A model generated the notes under the pieces. It saw only the letters and a program-made list of their open reading frames with translations. It was not told the DNA's origin and ran no database searches. From the NCBI GenBank assembly GCA_036343175.1, contig JAZASR010000007.1, forward strand, positions 1 through 64,000: a DNA stretch of 64,000 nucleotides. Reading direction: 5' to 3'. Positions 6,656 to 15,365 of the stretch are shown here, one piece after another; the first letter of the stretch is position 1; each line of letters opens with the position of its first letter. The translations under genes were made by a program, and so were the position numbers. The DNA comes from JAEEJA01 sp036343175. Lineage in GTDB: Bacteria > Bacillota > Clostridia > Lachnospirales > Lachnospiraceae.

Positions 6656-7510
6656 ATGGATAAGGCAAATGAAACCACAAAACATTCTGACAAAGATGCT
6701 TTTAAAAACCTTATGAATAAAGAAAATAAGATCAGAAGCATTCTGGTAGTCGATGATGAGCCTATGTATCAGAAGATGGCCACCCGTGTGTTCAGAGATA
6801 CCGATTATAAGCTGTATCTAGCGACCGGCGGGCAGGAGTGCCTGCAGATGCTTTCTGAACATTATATAGATCTTGTATTGCTTGATATTGATATGCCCGG
6901 GATGAGCGGAATCGATACCTTGAAGGCGATCCGTCAGGATAAGGAGCTTTCAGATACACGTGTTGCCATGCTTTCAGCTGAATCATCTAAAAGCTCGGTC
7001 ACAGAAGCCCTCCGCCTGGGTGTACTTGACTTCATAAAGAAGCCGTTTGCTACTGAAGCCCTCCTGAATCGTATCGGCACCATCCTTAATATGAATGCAA
7101 GCAAGGATACCATGCTGATAGTGGACGATGAAGAGGCCCAGCTGGCGATCGAAAAGAGATTATTTGGATACAGATATAATGTTGTAGCTGTTAATTCGGT
7201 GGTAAAGGCCTTTCAATATCTGGAGAATAATATTCCCGACGTTCTTTTGCTGGACTATTTTATGCCCGGCATGGATGGACTTACTTTTATGAAGAGTTTT
7301 TTTGAGGTGCCTGAATGAGAGAATGTTCCGGTCATAGTAGTTACTGCCGATGAAGATTCCAGGACAGAGGTCGAGATGTTTAAAGCCGGTGCTTCGGACT
7401 TCATCCGCAAGCCTTTTGTGCCCGCGGTCGCTATACAGCGGGTCAACCGGGTGGTTGAGTGGGGCAAGATGAAAGCACTTCTTGACCAGAGTGGAATATT
7501 CAGTATGTGA
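6656..7510 (+). pseudogene. Two-receiver response regulator interrupted by an in-frame TGA
   Basis: Two CheY-like receiver domains in tandem and no output domain. Receiver 1 has DDE at about residues 33-35 and the phosphoacceptor in LVLLDIDMPG. Receiver 2 has VDDEE and the acceptor in VLLLDYFMPG. The frame hits TGA at 7316-7318, then continues in the same frame as ENVPVIVVTADEDS ... GASDFIRKPF, the missing beta4-alpha5 half of receiver 2, to TGA at 7508-7510. The intact protein would have about 284 residues; the product made now has 220 and half of receiver 2. The start at ATG 6656 follows GAGGGCGG and is preferred over ATG 6599. A selenocysteine reading is unlikely, because receivers have no such residue here. 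Confidence 0.8.
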
Positions 7511-7555
7511 AAAAAGCGAAATCATTTTATCGATCCGGCAAATTGATCTAACCGG

Positions 7556-8554
7556 CTACTTCATCGATCCTACTATCCTGTCGACTTTCTGCATTTCCTC
7601 TGCTGAAAGCTTTGGCTGATTCGTTATCTTAATATTGTCAAGAATTTGCGATGGCTTACTTGCACCGATCAGGACGCTTGTTACGAAGTCGTGGGAGATG
7701 ACCCAGCTGAGGGCAAATTCTGCCATGGTCTGTCCGCGGTCTTCTGCCATAACTGAAAGCTCTCTGACCCGCTTTATTTTCTTCTGAGATATGTCTTTCA
7801 CCTTGAGAAAGCTCCCATAGCGCTTCGCCCTTGAGTCATCAGGAATCCCGTCAAGGTAGCGGTCAGATAGCTGCCCCTGGTCGAGAGGAGAAAATGTTAT
7901 GACACCGCGGCCTTCACGTACAGCAGCATTGACAAGCCCGTTCTTTTCTATAAATCTGTCAAATATGTTATATCTGTTCTGATTGATGATATATGGAGTG
8001 TGAAGCTCCTTAAATATTGCCTGGGCACGTGTCATGGTCTCCCCGTCATAGTTGGAAAGACCGATATACAAGGCTTTGCCGCTCTTTACTATCCCGTCGA
8101 GGGCTTGGCAGGTCTCTTCAAGAGGGGTATCAGGGTCCATTCTGTGATGGTAGAAGATATCGACGTAGTCGATCCCCATTCTCTTTAAGCTCTGGTCCAG
8201 ACTTGCTACCAGGTATTTTTTGCTTCCGTGATCTCCATAAGGTCCCGGCCACATGAAGTAGCCTGCTTTGGTCGAGATTATCATCTGGTCCCTGTAACCT
8301 TTAAGGTCTGACGCAAGGATCTCTCCAAAGTTAGTTTCAGCAGCGCCGGCTTCAGGACCGTAATTATTTGCAAGATCAAAGTGTGTGATGCCATTGTCGA
8401 AAGCTGTGAGTATAAGCTCGCGCATTACAGTCCTGTCATCGCGGGTACCGAAATTATGCCAGAGTCCTAATGAAACTTCAGGCAGAAGGAGCCCGCTCTT
8501 TCCCGCCCGTCTGTACCTCATGGTATCGTATCTGTTCTCATTTGGAATATACAT
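7556..8554 (-). CDS. Aldo/keto reductase, YghZ-like
   Basis: A 332-residue NADPH-dependent aldo/keto reductase. The conserved tetrad is visible: Asp and Tyr in FDLANNYGP, Lys in STKAGYF, and His in FYHHRMD. The N-terminus (RYRRAGKSGLLLPEVSLGLW) and the overall length fit the YghZ branch, which reduces L-glyceraldehyde 3-phosphate and methylglyoxal. Late motifs such as SVLIGASKPSQI mark the cofactor pocket. The ATG follows GGGAGA on the minus strand. It stands alone, transcribed in the same direction as hslO but 161 bp away. Confidence 0.88.
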   Translation of the reverse strand: MYIPNENRYDTMRYRRAGKSGLLLPEVSLGLWHNFGTRDDRTVMRELILTAFDNGITHFDLANNYGPEAGAAETNFGEILASDLKGYRDQMIISTKAGYFMWPGPYGDHGSKKYLVASLDQSLKRMGIDYVDIFYHHRMDPDTPLEETCQALDGIVKSGKALYIGLSNYDGETMTRAQAIFKELHTPYIINQNRYNIFDRFIEKNGLVNAAVREGRGVITFSPLDQGQLSDRYLDGIPDDSRAKRYGSFLKVKDISQKKIKRVRELSVMAEDRGQTMAEFALSWVISHDFVTSVLIGASKPSQILDNIKITNQPKLSAEEMQKVDRIVGSMK

Positions 8555-8715
8555 GGTGTCTCCCTTTATAATATTTTATTTTTATCATCAGCATCTTCTG
8601 TATTTTCATATGAATCAGAGCTGATCCATTATCATCTTTTACTGACACTTTTTGATAAATCTGATTCGTACACTTTTGATTTATATATTTTCAGAAAGAC
8701 AAAGAAGCCTTTTTT

Positions 8716-9603
8716 TTAGTAAGTGTTATGAAGTATGTTTTTCAGATCTTCGATCGAAAAAGTATAGTCCTTCTTGCAGAATTCACAATGAAGGGTGACA
8801 GGTTCATTATCTTTTATCATGTCTTCGATCTCATTTTTTCCTACAGCGATCAAAGCCTTTGTGACTCTTTCCCTGCTGCAGTTGCAATGGTAGCGGGTCG
8901 GACGGCGCTCATCGATCCTTAAATCCGGACCCAGTATTTCGACCATGATCCGGTCAAGGTCTTTACCTGCTTCGAAGTAGTCTGTGATAGTTGAAATTCC
9001 CTTAAGTGAATTTTCAAGATAGTCTATAGTCTTGTCCGCGGCATCTGGCATGAGCTGTATGATGAAGCCTCCGGCATGTTTTACAGGCCTGTCTTCTCCG
9101 TCACTTCCTACAAGTACGCCAAGACCCACTGACGTAGGGATCTGCTCTGATGCTGCGAAGTAGTAGGTAAGGTCTTCAGCGACTTCTCCTGATACAAGAG
9201 GAGTCTGGCCTACGTATGGCTCGCCCATGCCGGAGTCACGTATGAGGGTCAGAGTACCGTTGTGACCTATGGCTTTTCCTACATCCAGATGACCGTTTTC
9301 TTTAAGAGGAAGTATTACAGAAGGCTGATATACAAGACCTTTTACATTGCTTTTTGCATCACCTGTTACAGAAACTCTCTTTGCGGGTCCATCGCCCTCA
9401 AGTATTAATGTCAGGACCTCTTTATCATTCTTGCACATGGCACCCATCATGGCAGCGGCGGTAAGAGCCCTGCCAAGGGCTGCTGTGGTTACTGGTGTGA
9501 GTTTGTGGATCCTTCTTGCTTCCTCAACAGTTTCTTTTGTATAAGCAGCGAAAAAACGCACTTCATTATTCAGCGCCGTGCCGCGGATGATCTCGTCTTT
9601 CAT
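8716..9603 (-). CDS. hslO: Hsp33 redox-regulated chaperone
   Basis: A 295-residue cytosolic holdase that is activated when its zinc-binding cysteines are oxidised. The C-terminal zinc site is complete: CNC near residues 241-243 and CEFC near residues 274-277. The N-terminal fold shows the conserved AALGRALTAAAMMGAMCKN and GHNGTLTLIRD segments. The length is normal. The gene is monocistronic and points away from the phospho-sugar mutase across a 315-bp gap. Confidence 0.95.
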   Translation of the reverse strand: MKDEIIRGTALNNEVRFFAAYTKETVEEARRIHKLTPVTTAALGRALTAAAMMGAMCKNDKEVLTLILEGDGPAKRVSVTGDAKSNVKGLVYQPSVILPLKENGHLDVGKAIGHNGTLTLIRDSGMGEPYVGQTPLVSGEVAEDLTYYFAASEQIPTSVGLGVLVGSDGEDRPVKHAGGFIIQLMPDAADKTIDYLENSLKGISTITDYFEAGKDLDRIMVEILGPDLRIDERRPTRYHCNCSRERVTKALIAVGKNEIEDMIKDNEPVTLHCEFCKKDYTFSIEDLKNILHNTY

Positions 9604-9918
9604 GTTATCTTATCTCACTTTCCGGTATTGTCTTAATATATATATAAGAAATCACCATTATCAGAATACATGCCGGTTCGGTCTTTAATAAGATCAGGCC
9701 GGTATTTATTGTACCATTGATTATATCATTTAAATACCTGTACTTCACCTGTCAAATAATATATGTCCTTATTAAATTTTCCATAAATTGCATAAAATCA
9801 TCTGAGGCGGTATAATTTATCAGATATGTGCTTTAAGAATATGTGAGTGTTTTTTTAGTATATGTTTATTAAATTGTCCGGTGCCTTAAATGCCCGATGA
9901 GTCTTAAAGGAGAAGAGT
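9604..9918. other. 315-bp divergent intergenic region
   Basis: The gap separates hslO (minus) from the phospho-sugar mutase (plus). It contains the plus-strand promoter at 9788-9816 described separately and AT-rich DNA that should hold the hslO promoter, for which I cannot name convincing boxes. I see no coding remnant. Confidence 0.5.
9788..9816 (+). promoter_or_regulatory. Sigma-A promoter of the first phospho-sugar mutase
   Basis: TTGCAT at 9788-9793, a 17-bp spacer and TATAAT at 9811-9816. The start codon is at 9919, leaving a leader of about 95 nt without a recognisable riboswitch. Confidence 0.7.
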
Positions 9919-11640
9919 ATGACTGCAGAAAAAGAATATGAAAAGTGGCTTTCCGACCCTGTCTTCGATGAAGATACAAAGAAGGAGCTTCTAAGCATTA
10001 AGAACAATGAAGCTGAGATCACTGACCGTTTTTATCGTGAACTCGAGTTTGGAACAGGCGGACTGCGCGGTGTGATCGGTGCCGGTACCAATCGCATGAA
10101 CTTTTATACTGTCCGCAAGGCTACCCAGGGACTGGCAAATTACATCATTAAACAGGGAAAAGAGTCCCGCGGCGTTGCTATTGCCTATGATTCACGTATT
10201 ATGTCACCTGAGTTTTCAAGAGAGGCTGCCCTCTGTCTCAATGCAAATGGCATCAGGACCTACCGCTTCGAGTCACTTAAGCCTACGCCTGAACTTTCAT
10301 TCGCGGTGCGAAAGCTTGGCTGCATAGCCGGCATAGTAATCACAGCCAGTCATAATCCCCGTGAATACAATGGTTATAAGGTGTATTGGGAGGACGGAGC
10401 CCAGATCACACCCCCTCATGATAAGAACATCATGGCAGAGGTAAAGAATATCAGGGAGTATTCTGAAGCTAAGACCATGCGGGAGGATCTTGCCAGGGCA
10501 GAAGGTCTTTACAATATCATAGGGACAGATTTTGATGACAGATATATTGCCGAAGTAAAGAGCATATCCATTCATCCTGAGATCATACGTGATCAGGCAC
10601 CCGGTATGAAGATCGTATATACTCCTCTTCATGGTACCGGAAATGTTCCTGTGAGAAGACTTTTGAGAGAGCTTGGCTTCACAAATGTTATAGCTGAGCC
10701 TGCCCAGTCAGTACCGGATGGTAATTTTCCTACAGTTGCATATCCTAATCCTGAGGATCCCAAGGCATGGGAGCTTGCCCTTGCACTTGCCCGCAAGGAA
10801 GATGCGGATCTTGTCCTTGCGACAGACCCTGATGCAGACCGCCTCGGTGTATACGTAAAGGATGCAAAGACAGGAGAGTACGTATCATTTACCGGAAATA
10901 TGTCGGGTATGCTTATCGGCGAATACATATTAAGAGAACGTACTAAGACAGGCACTATGCCGGAGGATCCGGCTCTTGTCGAGACTATAGTTACAACAGA
11001 TATGGCAAAACCTATGGCCAAAGCATATAACGTGGACCTTATTGAAGTACTGACAGGTTTTAAGTACATAGGTGAACAGATAAGACTCTTCGAGGAGACA
11101 GGATCACACCACTATGTATTCGGCCTTGAGGAGTCATATGGCTGTCTTCCCGGGACATATGCAAGAGATAAGGATGCCTGCGCAGCGGTAATGATGCTTG
11201 CTGAGGCGGCAGCCTTCTACAAGGCAGAGGGTAAAACTCTTATAGATGCCATGGAAGATCTGTATAAAAAGTATGGCTATTATAAAGAAGGGCTTACTTC
11301 CATTACAAAGAAAGGAATAAACGGTGCAGCTGAGATAGCAGCTATTATGGATAAGCTCCGTGAGTGCCCTGTAGAGAGCCTTGGAGGCAATAAGGTCCTC
11401 GCTTTCCGTGATTATAAAAATGACACCCGCAGGGATATGGCAGCAGGAGAGGTAACAGCCACCGGTCTTCCTGAGTCAAATGTCCTTTATTATGAGCTCG
11501 ACAACGGGGCATGGTGCTGCGTCCGTCCGTCAGGAACAGAGCCAAAGATAAAGTTCTATTACGGAGTAAAGGGAGACTCTCACTCAGATGCTGACAGTAA
11601 GCTTGAAGCTCTTAAGACTGATCTGCTTACCCTTGCGTAA
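9919..11640 (+). CDS. Phospho-sugar mutase (phosphoglucomutase/phosphomannomutase), paralogue 1
   Basis: A 573-residue member of the alpha-D-phosphohexomutase superfamily that interconverts hexose 1- and 6-phosphates. In order: GGLRG near residue 48, the phosphoserine loop TASHNPREYNGYK near residue 142, the metal-binding DPDADR near 305, the sugar-binding GLEESYG near 403, and the phosphate-binding RPSGTEPK near 540. The length fits the PgcA/GlmM-outgroup class of Firmicutes. A second gene at 30688 encodes a close paralogue. AAGGAG precedes the ATG, and the gene appears to be monocistronic. Confidence 0.92.
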   Translation: MTAEKEYEKWLSDPVFDEDTKKELLSIKNNEAEITDRFYRELEFGTGGLRGVIGAGTNRMNFYTVRKATQGLANYIIKQGKESRGVAIAYDSRIMSPEFSREAALCLNANGIRTYRFESLKPTPELSFAVRKLGCIAGIVITASHNPREYNGYKVYWEDGAQITPPHDKNIMAEVKNIREYSEAKTMREDLARAEGLYNIIGTDFDDRYIAEVKSISIHPEIIRDQAPGMKIVYTPLHGTGNVPVRRLLRELGFTNVIAEPAQSVPDGNFPTVAYPNPEDPKAWELALALARKEDADLVLATDPDADRLGVYVKDAKTGEYVSFTGNMSGMLIGEYILRERTKTGTMPEDPALVETIVTTDMAKPMAKAYNVDLIEVLTGFKYIGEQIRLFEETGSHHYVFGLEESYGCLPGTYARDKDACAAVMMLAEAAAFYKAEGKTLIDAMEDLYKKYGYYKEGLTSITKKGINGAAEIAAIMDKLRECPVESLGGNKVLAFRDYKNDTRRDMAAGEVTATGLPESNVLYYELDNGAWCCVRPSGTEPKIKFYYGVKGDSHSDADSKLEALKTDLLTLA

Positions 11641-11823
11641 ATTTCATAGATCTTTCTGTATGTACCATATTTTCGGGCTTTGCAGTCTGCGCACTGAAGA
11701 ACTATGAAAAGCAGAAGAAGTAAGGAAAGAATCCTGTCTTCCATGCAGCGGATATTGGCGCCGACATACCTGAAGTACAATGCTGGAAGTAATTGGCAGT
11801 ACTGCTAATAAATGTTATAATAG
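11641..11823. other. Intergenic DNA before the HepT remnant
   Basis: About 180 bp after the mutase gene with no frame that I can tie to a family. If a MntA-type nucleotidyltransferase partner of the HepT remnant was once here, it is no longer recognisable. A TATAAT lies near 11814. Confidence 0.4.
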
Positions 11824-12055
11824 TTCAGTAAAGGAGGCCTTATATCTTTTGCTGTTTTACAGAAAAGTAAGTTAGTTAATGGTATTTCTGATGAATTTAA
11901 GGATAATACTTCCTCTTAAGATACCATGGAGGCAGATTCGAGGTATGAGAAATATTGTAGTGCATGGATATGGAAGTATTGACTTGAATATAGTATGGAA
12001 TACTGTTCATGGGAATATACCTGGTTTAAGAAAATTTTTTTGTAAATGTCATTAA
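11824..12055 (+). pseudogene. Frameshifted HepT-like (DUF86) ribonuclease toxin remnant
   Basis: From about 11842 one frame reads ISFAVLQKSKLVNGISDEFK. It stops at a TAA at 11915, but a frame shifted by one base from 11921 continues as IPWRQIRGMRNIVVHGYGSI and DLNIVWNTVHGNIPGL to a TAA at 12053. This is the C-terminal half of a HepT/DUF86 protein. RNIVVH matches the RX4-6H catalytic motif of this HEPN toxin family, which pairs with the antitoxin nucleotidyltransferase MntA. The N-terminal half and the partner gene are missing. It sits directly upstream of mutS2, overlapping the place where that gene's promoter would be expected. Confidence 0.8.
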
Positions 12056-12066
12056 GGAATTTCAGT

Positions 12067-14469
12067 ATGAATAGCAAGGCTTTAAAAACTCTTGAGTACA
12101 ACAGAATAATCGATATGCTCGTTCAAATGTGCGACAGCGACCCGGGAAAAGAGATCGCGAAGAGTCTGATGCCTTTTGATAATGTGGAGGAAATGACGTC
12201 TGAGCTCCGCGAGACCAGCGATGCTCTGACCCATATACTTACACAGGGGGCTGTATCATTCGGCGGAGTCACCGATATCAGACCGGCTCTTGCAGAACTT
12301 AAGGTAGGGGCAGTCCTTTCTGCTTCTGAACTCATCCGTCTTGCCAGTATTCTTTCAAAAGCCGGAACTGTTAAGACCTATTTTGATAAGAGCATAACAG
12401 ATGGTGAGGAGAGTACAGGGGATTCGCTGGATCAGTATTATCAGTCTCTTATGCCTGTACCGTCTGTCATGAAGGAGATAAACCGCGCACTTCCGGCACC
12501 CGATGAGGTGGCGGATGATGCGAGCCGGGAGCTTTTCGATATCAGAAGGAAGAAAAAGTCCAAGGCTGATGAGATCCATGCCTCTTTGAGCCGCATCATA
12601 AGCTCTCATGGCAAGATGCTGCAGGATTCTGTTATTGCTATGCGTGATGACCGCTATTGTCTGCCTGTAAAACAGGAGTACCGTTCACAGTTTCCGGGTA
12701 TGGTCCATGATCAGTCAGCATCCGGCGCAACAGTCTTTATAGAGCCTCAGGCAGTCGTTGATCTGAATAATGAGATAAAGCTCCTTGAAGGAAAAGAAAA
12801 GGAAGAGATAGAAAGAATATTGGCCCGTCTGTCAGAGATGTGTGCAGGATGCGAGAGTGCCCTTACTTCTGACTTTAAGACCTTAAAGAGACTTGACTTC
12901 ATATTTGCCAAGGGAAAGCTTTCCAGGGCCATGAAGGGTTCACAGCCTCTCTTTGCAACGAAAGAGGAGGGAGTAGTCAATCTGAAGAAAGCCCGTCACC
13001 CTCTTATATCAAAGGATAAGGTCGTACCTGTAGATATTACCATTGGCGGAGATTATAACATGCTGGTCGTAACAGGACCAAATACAGGCGGAAAGACTGT
13101 ATCACTTAAGACTGTTGGTCTTCTTACGCTTATGGGTGAATCCGGCCTGCATATTCCTGCCTTTGATGGCTCGACCCTTATACCATTTAAGGAAATATAT
13201 GCGGATATTGGGGATGAGCAGAGTATAGAGCAAAGCTTGTCTACATTCTCTGCCCATATGGTAAACATAGTATCGATACTTAAAAAAGCAGATAATGACT
13301 CATTCGTTCTTTTCGATGAGCTGGGAGCCGGAACAGATCCGGTAGAGGGTGCAGGACTTGCCCAGGCAATACTTGAAAGCCTCCACGAAAAAGGTATATT
13401 CGTAATGGCGACGACCCACTATTCAGAGCTAAAGATATTTGCCCTTAAGACAGATGGAGTAGAGAATGCTTCCTGTGAATTTGATCTGAAGACCTTGAGC
13501 CCTACTTATAAGCTTATCATAGGCATACCCGGAAAGAGCAATGCTTTTGCAATTTCAAAGAAGCTTGGTCTTTCGGATGATATAATAGACAGGGCATCGG
13601 AAAATATCGCAAATGACGAGAAGAACTTTGAAGATGTAGTTTCAGAGCTGGAAAAGACCAGAAACAGGCTGGAGCATGAGAGAGAGCTTACAGCAGAGAA
13701 GAGGCGTCAGGCCGGGTTCAGGCTCAAAGAGCTCAGGGAAGAAAAGGAAAGAATAGAAGCATCCAAGTCCAAAATTCTGGACAACGCAAACCGTCAGGCA
13801 GCAGAGATCCTGTCGGATGCCAAAGATACTGCAGATGAGACCATAAGAAAGTTCATGAAGGCAGGCAGGCAGGCTTCTTTGAGTGATCTGGAGGCAGAAA
13901 GAAGAAAGGTCGGCTCTGCTTTGAAAAAGCGTTCATCGAAGATCGCCGGCCCTTACGTGACTTCAGCAGATAAGCATAAGCCGGTCGACCCTGAGAAACT
14001 TTTAGTAGGTTCACCTGTAAAGGTGCTTTCAATGGGGGTCGAGGGTACAGTCAGCACCCTTCCTGATAGAAAAGGAAATTTGAAGGTAACTATGGGTATC
14101 CTTACTTCGGATGTGAATATTAAGGATATAGAGCTTATAACCCGTAAGGATAAGCAGGATCTTGTCATAAACGGAACCAGATCCAATACCGGGGCAGGGC
14201 GCATTAAGCATGATAAGGCATCAAGCGTGCACAGCGAGCTGAACATTATCGGTATGACAGTCGACGAAGCCATGCCTGTCCTTGATAAATATATGGATGA
14301 CGCATACATAGCAGGACTCTCAACTGTCCGCATTATCCATGGCCGCGGGACCGGCGCTCTCCGCCATGCAGTCGCAGAGCACCTGAATGCTCTGAATTAT
14401 GTCAAAGATTATCGGTCCGGCGAGGCCGGAGAGGGAGACATCGGAGTAACGATCGTATTTTTGAAGTAG
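12067..14469 (+). CDS. mutS2: MutS2 ATPase/endonuclease
   Basis: An 800-residue MutS paralogue without the mismatch-recognition domain. It limits homologous recombination and, as known in Bacillus, helps rescue collided ribosomes. It shows the MutS core with Walker A (GPNTGGKT near residue 345) and Walker B (FVLFDELGAGTDP), then a long charged coiled coil (about residues 510-640) and a C-terminal Smr nuclease domain with HGRGTGALR. The start at ATG 12067 follows AAGGAA at 12054; the in-frame ATG at 12046 has no such site. The Smr LDLHG motif appears as LNIIG, so its Asp and His positions are changed. Confidence 0.95.
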   Translation: MNSKALKTLEYNRIIDMLVQMCDSDPGKEIAKSLMPFDNVEEMTSELRETSDALTHILTQGAVSFGGVTDIRPALAELKVGAVLSASELIRLASILSKAGTVKTYFDKSITDGEESTGDSLDQYYQSLMPVPSVMKEINRALPAPDEVADDASRELFDIRRKKKSKADEIHASLSRIISSHGKMLQDSVIAMRDDRYCLPVKQEYRSQFPGMVHDQSASGATVFIEPQAVVDLNNEIKLLEGKEKEEIERILARLSEMCAGCESALTSDFKTLKRLDFIFAKGKLSRAMKGSQPLFATKEEGVVNLKKARHPLISKDKVVPVDITIGGDYNMLVVTGPNTGGKTVSLKTVGLLTLMGESGLHIPAFDGSTLIPFKEIYADIGDEQSIEQSLSTFSAHMVNIVSILKKADNDSFVLFDELGAGTDPVEGAGLAQAILESLHEKGIFVMATTHYSELKIFALKTDGVENASCEFDLKTLSPTYKLIIGIPGKSNAFAISKKLGLSDDIIDRASENIANDEKNFEDVVSELEKTRNRLEHERELTAEKRRQAGFRLKELREEKERIEASKSKILDNANRQAAEILSDAKDTADETIRKFMKAGRQASLSDLEAERRKVGSALKKRSSKIAGPYVTSADKHKPVDPEKLLVGSPVKVLSMGVEGTVSTLPDRKGNLKVTMGILTSDVNIKDIELITRKDKQDLVINGTRSNTGAGRIKHDKASSVHSELNIIGMTVDEAMPVLDKYMDDAYIAGLSTVRIIHGRGTGALRHAVAEHLNALNYVKDYRSGEAGEGDIGVTIVFLK

Positions 14470-14555
14470 GATGCAGAAATTATTTTTATCAGATAAATTA
14501 TGTTTATGGATATGAGCGGTATGACAGCTTATACCATAGACCGGAAGGAGATTTA

Positions 14556-15278
14556 ATGGCAGAAAAGCAGAAGATATTGATAGTTGACGATGACGAAAGC
14601 ATTGCCGGTCTGGTCTCCCTGTATTTAAAGAAAGAGTGCTACGATACCATGGCTGTAAACGATGGTCTTGAAGCAGTTCAGGCAGTAAAGCAGTATCAGC
14701 CGGATCTTATCCTTTTGGATATCATGCTGCCCGGAATGGACGGCTATGAGGTCCTTAGAAATGTACGAAGCTTTACAAAGGTACCGGTGATCATGATGTC
14801 TGCGAAAGGCGAGACCTTCGATAAGGTCCTGGGACTTGAGCTCGGAGCCGATGATTATATTATCAAGCCATTTGATAATAAAGAGATGGTTGCAAGAGTG
14901 AAGGCAGTACTCCGGCGTTACAATGAAGTGCCTGAGGCAAAGAATATATCGTCACCGGACTCTCCTGACGATGAGATAGTCCGTCTTCCTGATCTGACTA
15001 TCAGTCTGAAGGATTATAACGTATTTTATAAGGGAGAAAAGATCGAGATGCCGCCAAGAGAGCTTGAACTCTTTTATTTCCTCGCATCTCATCCTAATCA
15101 GGTATTTACCCGTGAGCAGCTTCTGGATCATATATGGAGCTACGATTATATGGGAGATACAAGAACTGTCGATGTCCATATCAAGCGCCTCCGTGAAAAG
15201 TTTGCAGGAGACCATGAGTGGAGCATTTCGACTGTATGGGGCATAGGATATAAATTCGAGCCCAAGAAGAAGGAATGA
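14556..15278 (+). CDS. OmpR-family response regulator
   Basis: A 240-residue two-domain regulator. The receiver has acidic DDDE near residues 11-14, the phosphoacceptor Asp in LILLDIMLPG near residue 55, and Lys in IIKPF. A winged-helix DNA-binding domain (about residues 140-236) ends with TVDVHIKRLREKF and GIGYKF. GGAGG precedes the ATG. The sensor kinase follows 87 bp later. No target site is evident. Confidence 0.93.
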   Translation: MAEKQKILIVDDDESIAGLVSLYLKKECYDTMAVNDGLEAVQAVKQYQPDLILLDIMLPGMDGYEVLRNVRSFTKVPVIMMSAKGETFDKVLGLELGADDYIIKPFDNKEMVARVKAVLRRYNEVPEAKNISSPDSPDDEIVRLPDLTISLKDYNVFYKGEKIEMPPRELELFYFLASHPNQVFTREQLLDHIWSYDYMGDTRTVDVHIKRLREKFAGDHEWSISTVWGIGYKFEPKKKE

Positions 15279-15365
15279 TCGGTATTTTTATTATCCGGAC
15301 AGAGCTTTAAGCTTTTGAATATTGCGTGAGCCTAAGTCCCGGATCAGCTGACCGGAGTATAATAT

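Noticed and set aside
7316..7318. TGA as selenocysteine
   Set aside because: Receiver domains have no selenocysteine at this loop and I see no convincing SECIS-like hairpin after it.
10297..11069. Antisense frames inside the first phospho-sugar mutase
   Set aside because: They are shadows of a strongly supported gene and show no start signals.
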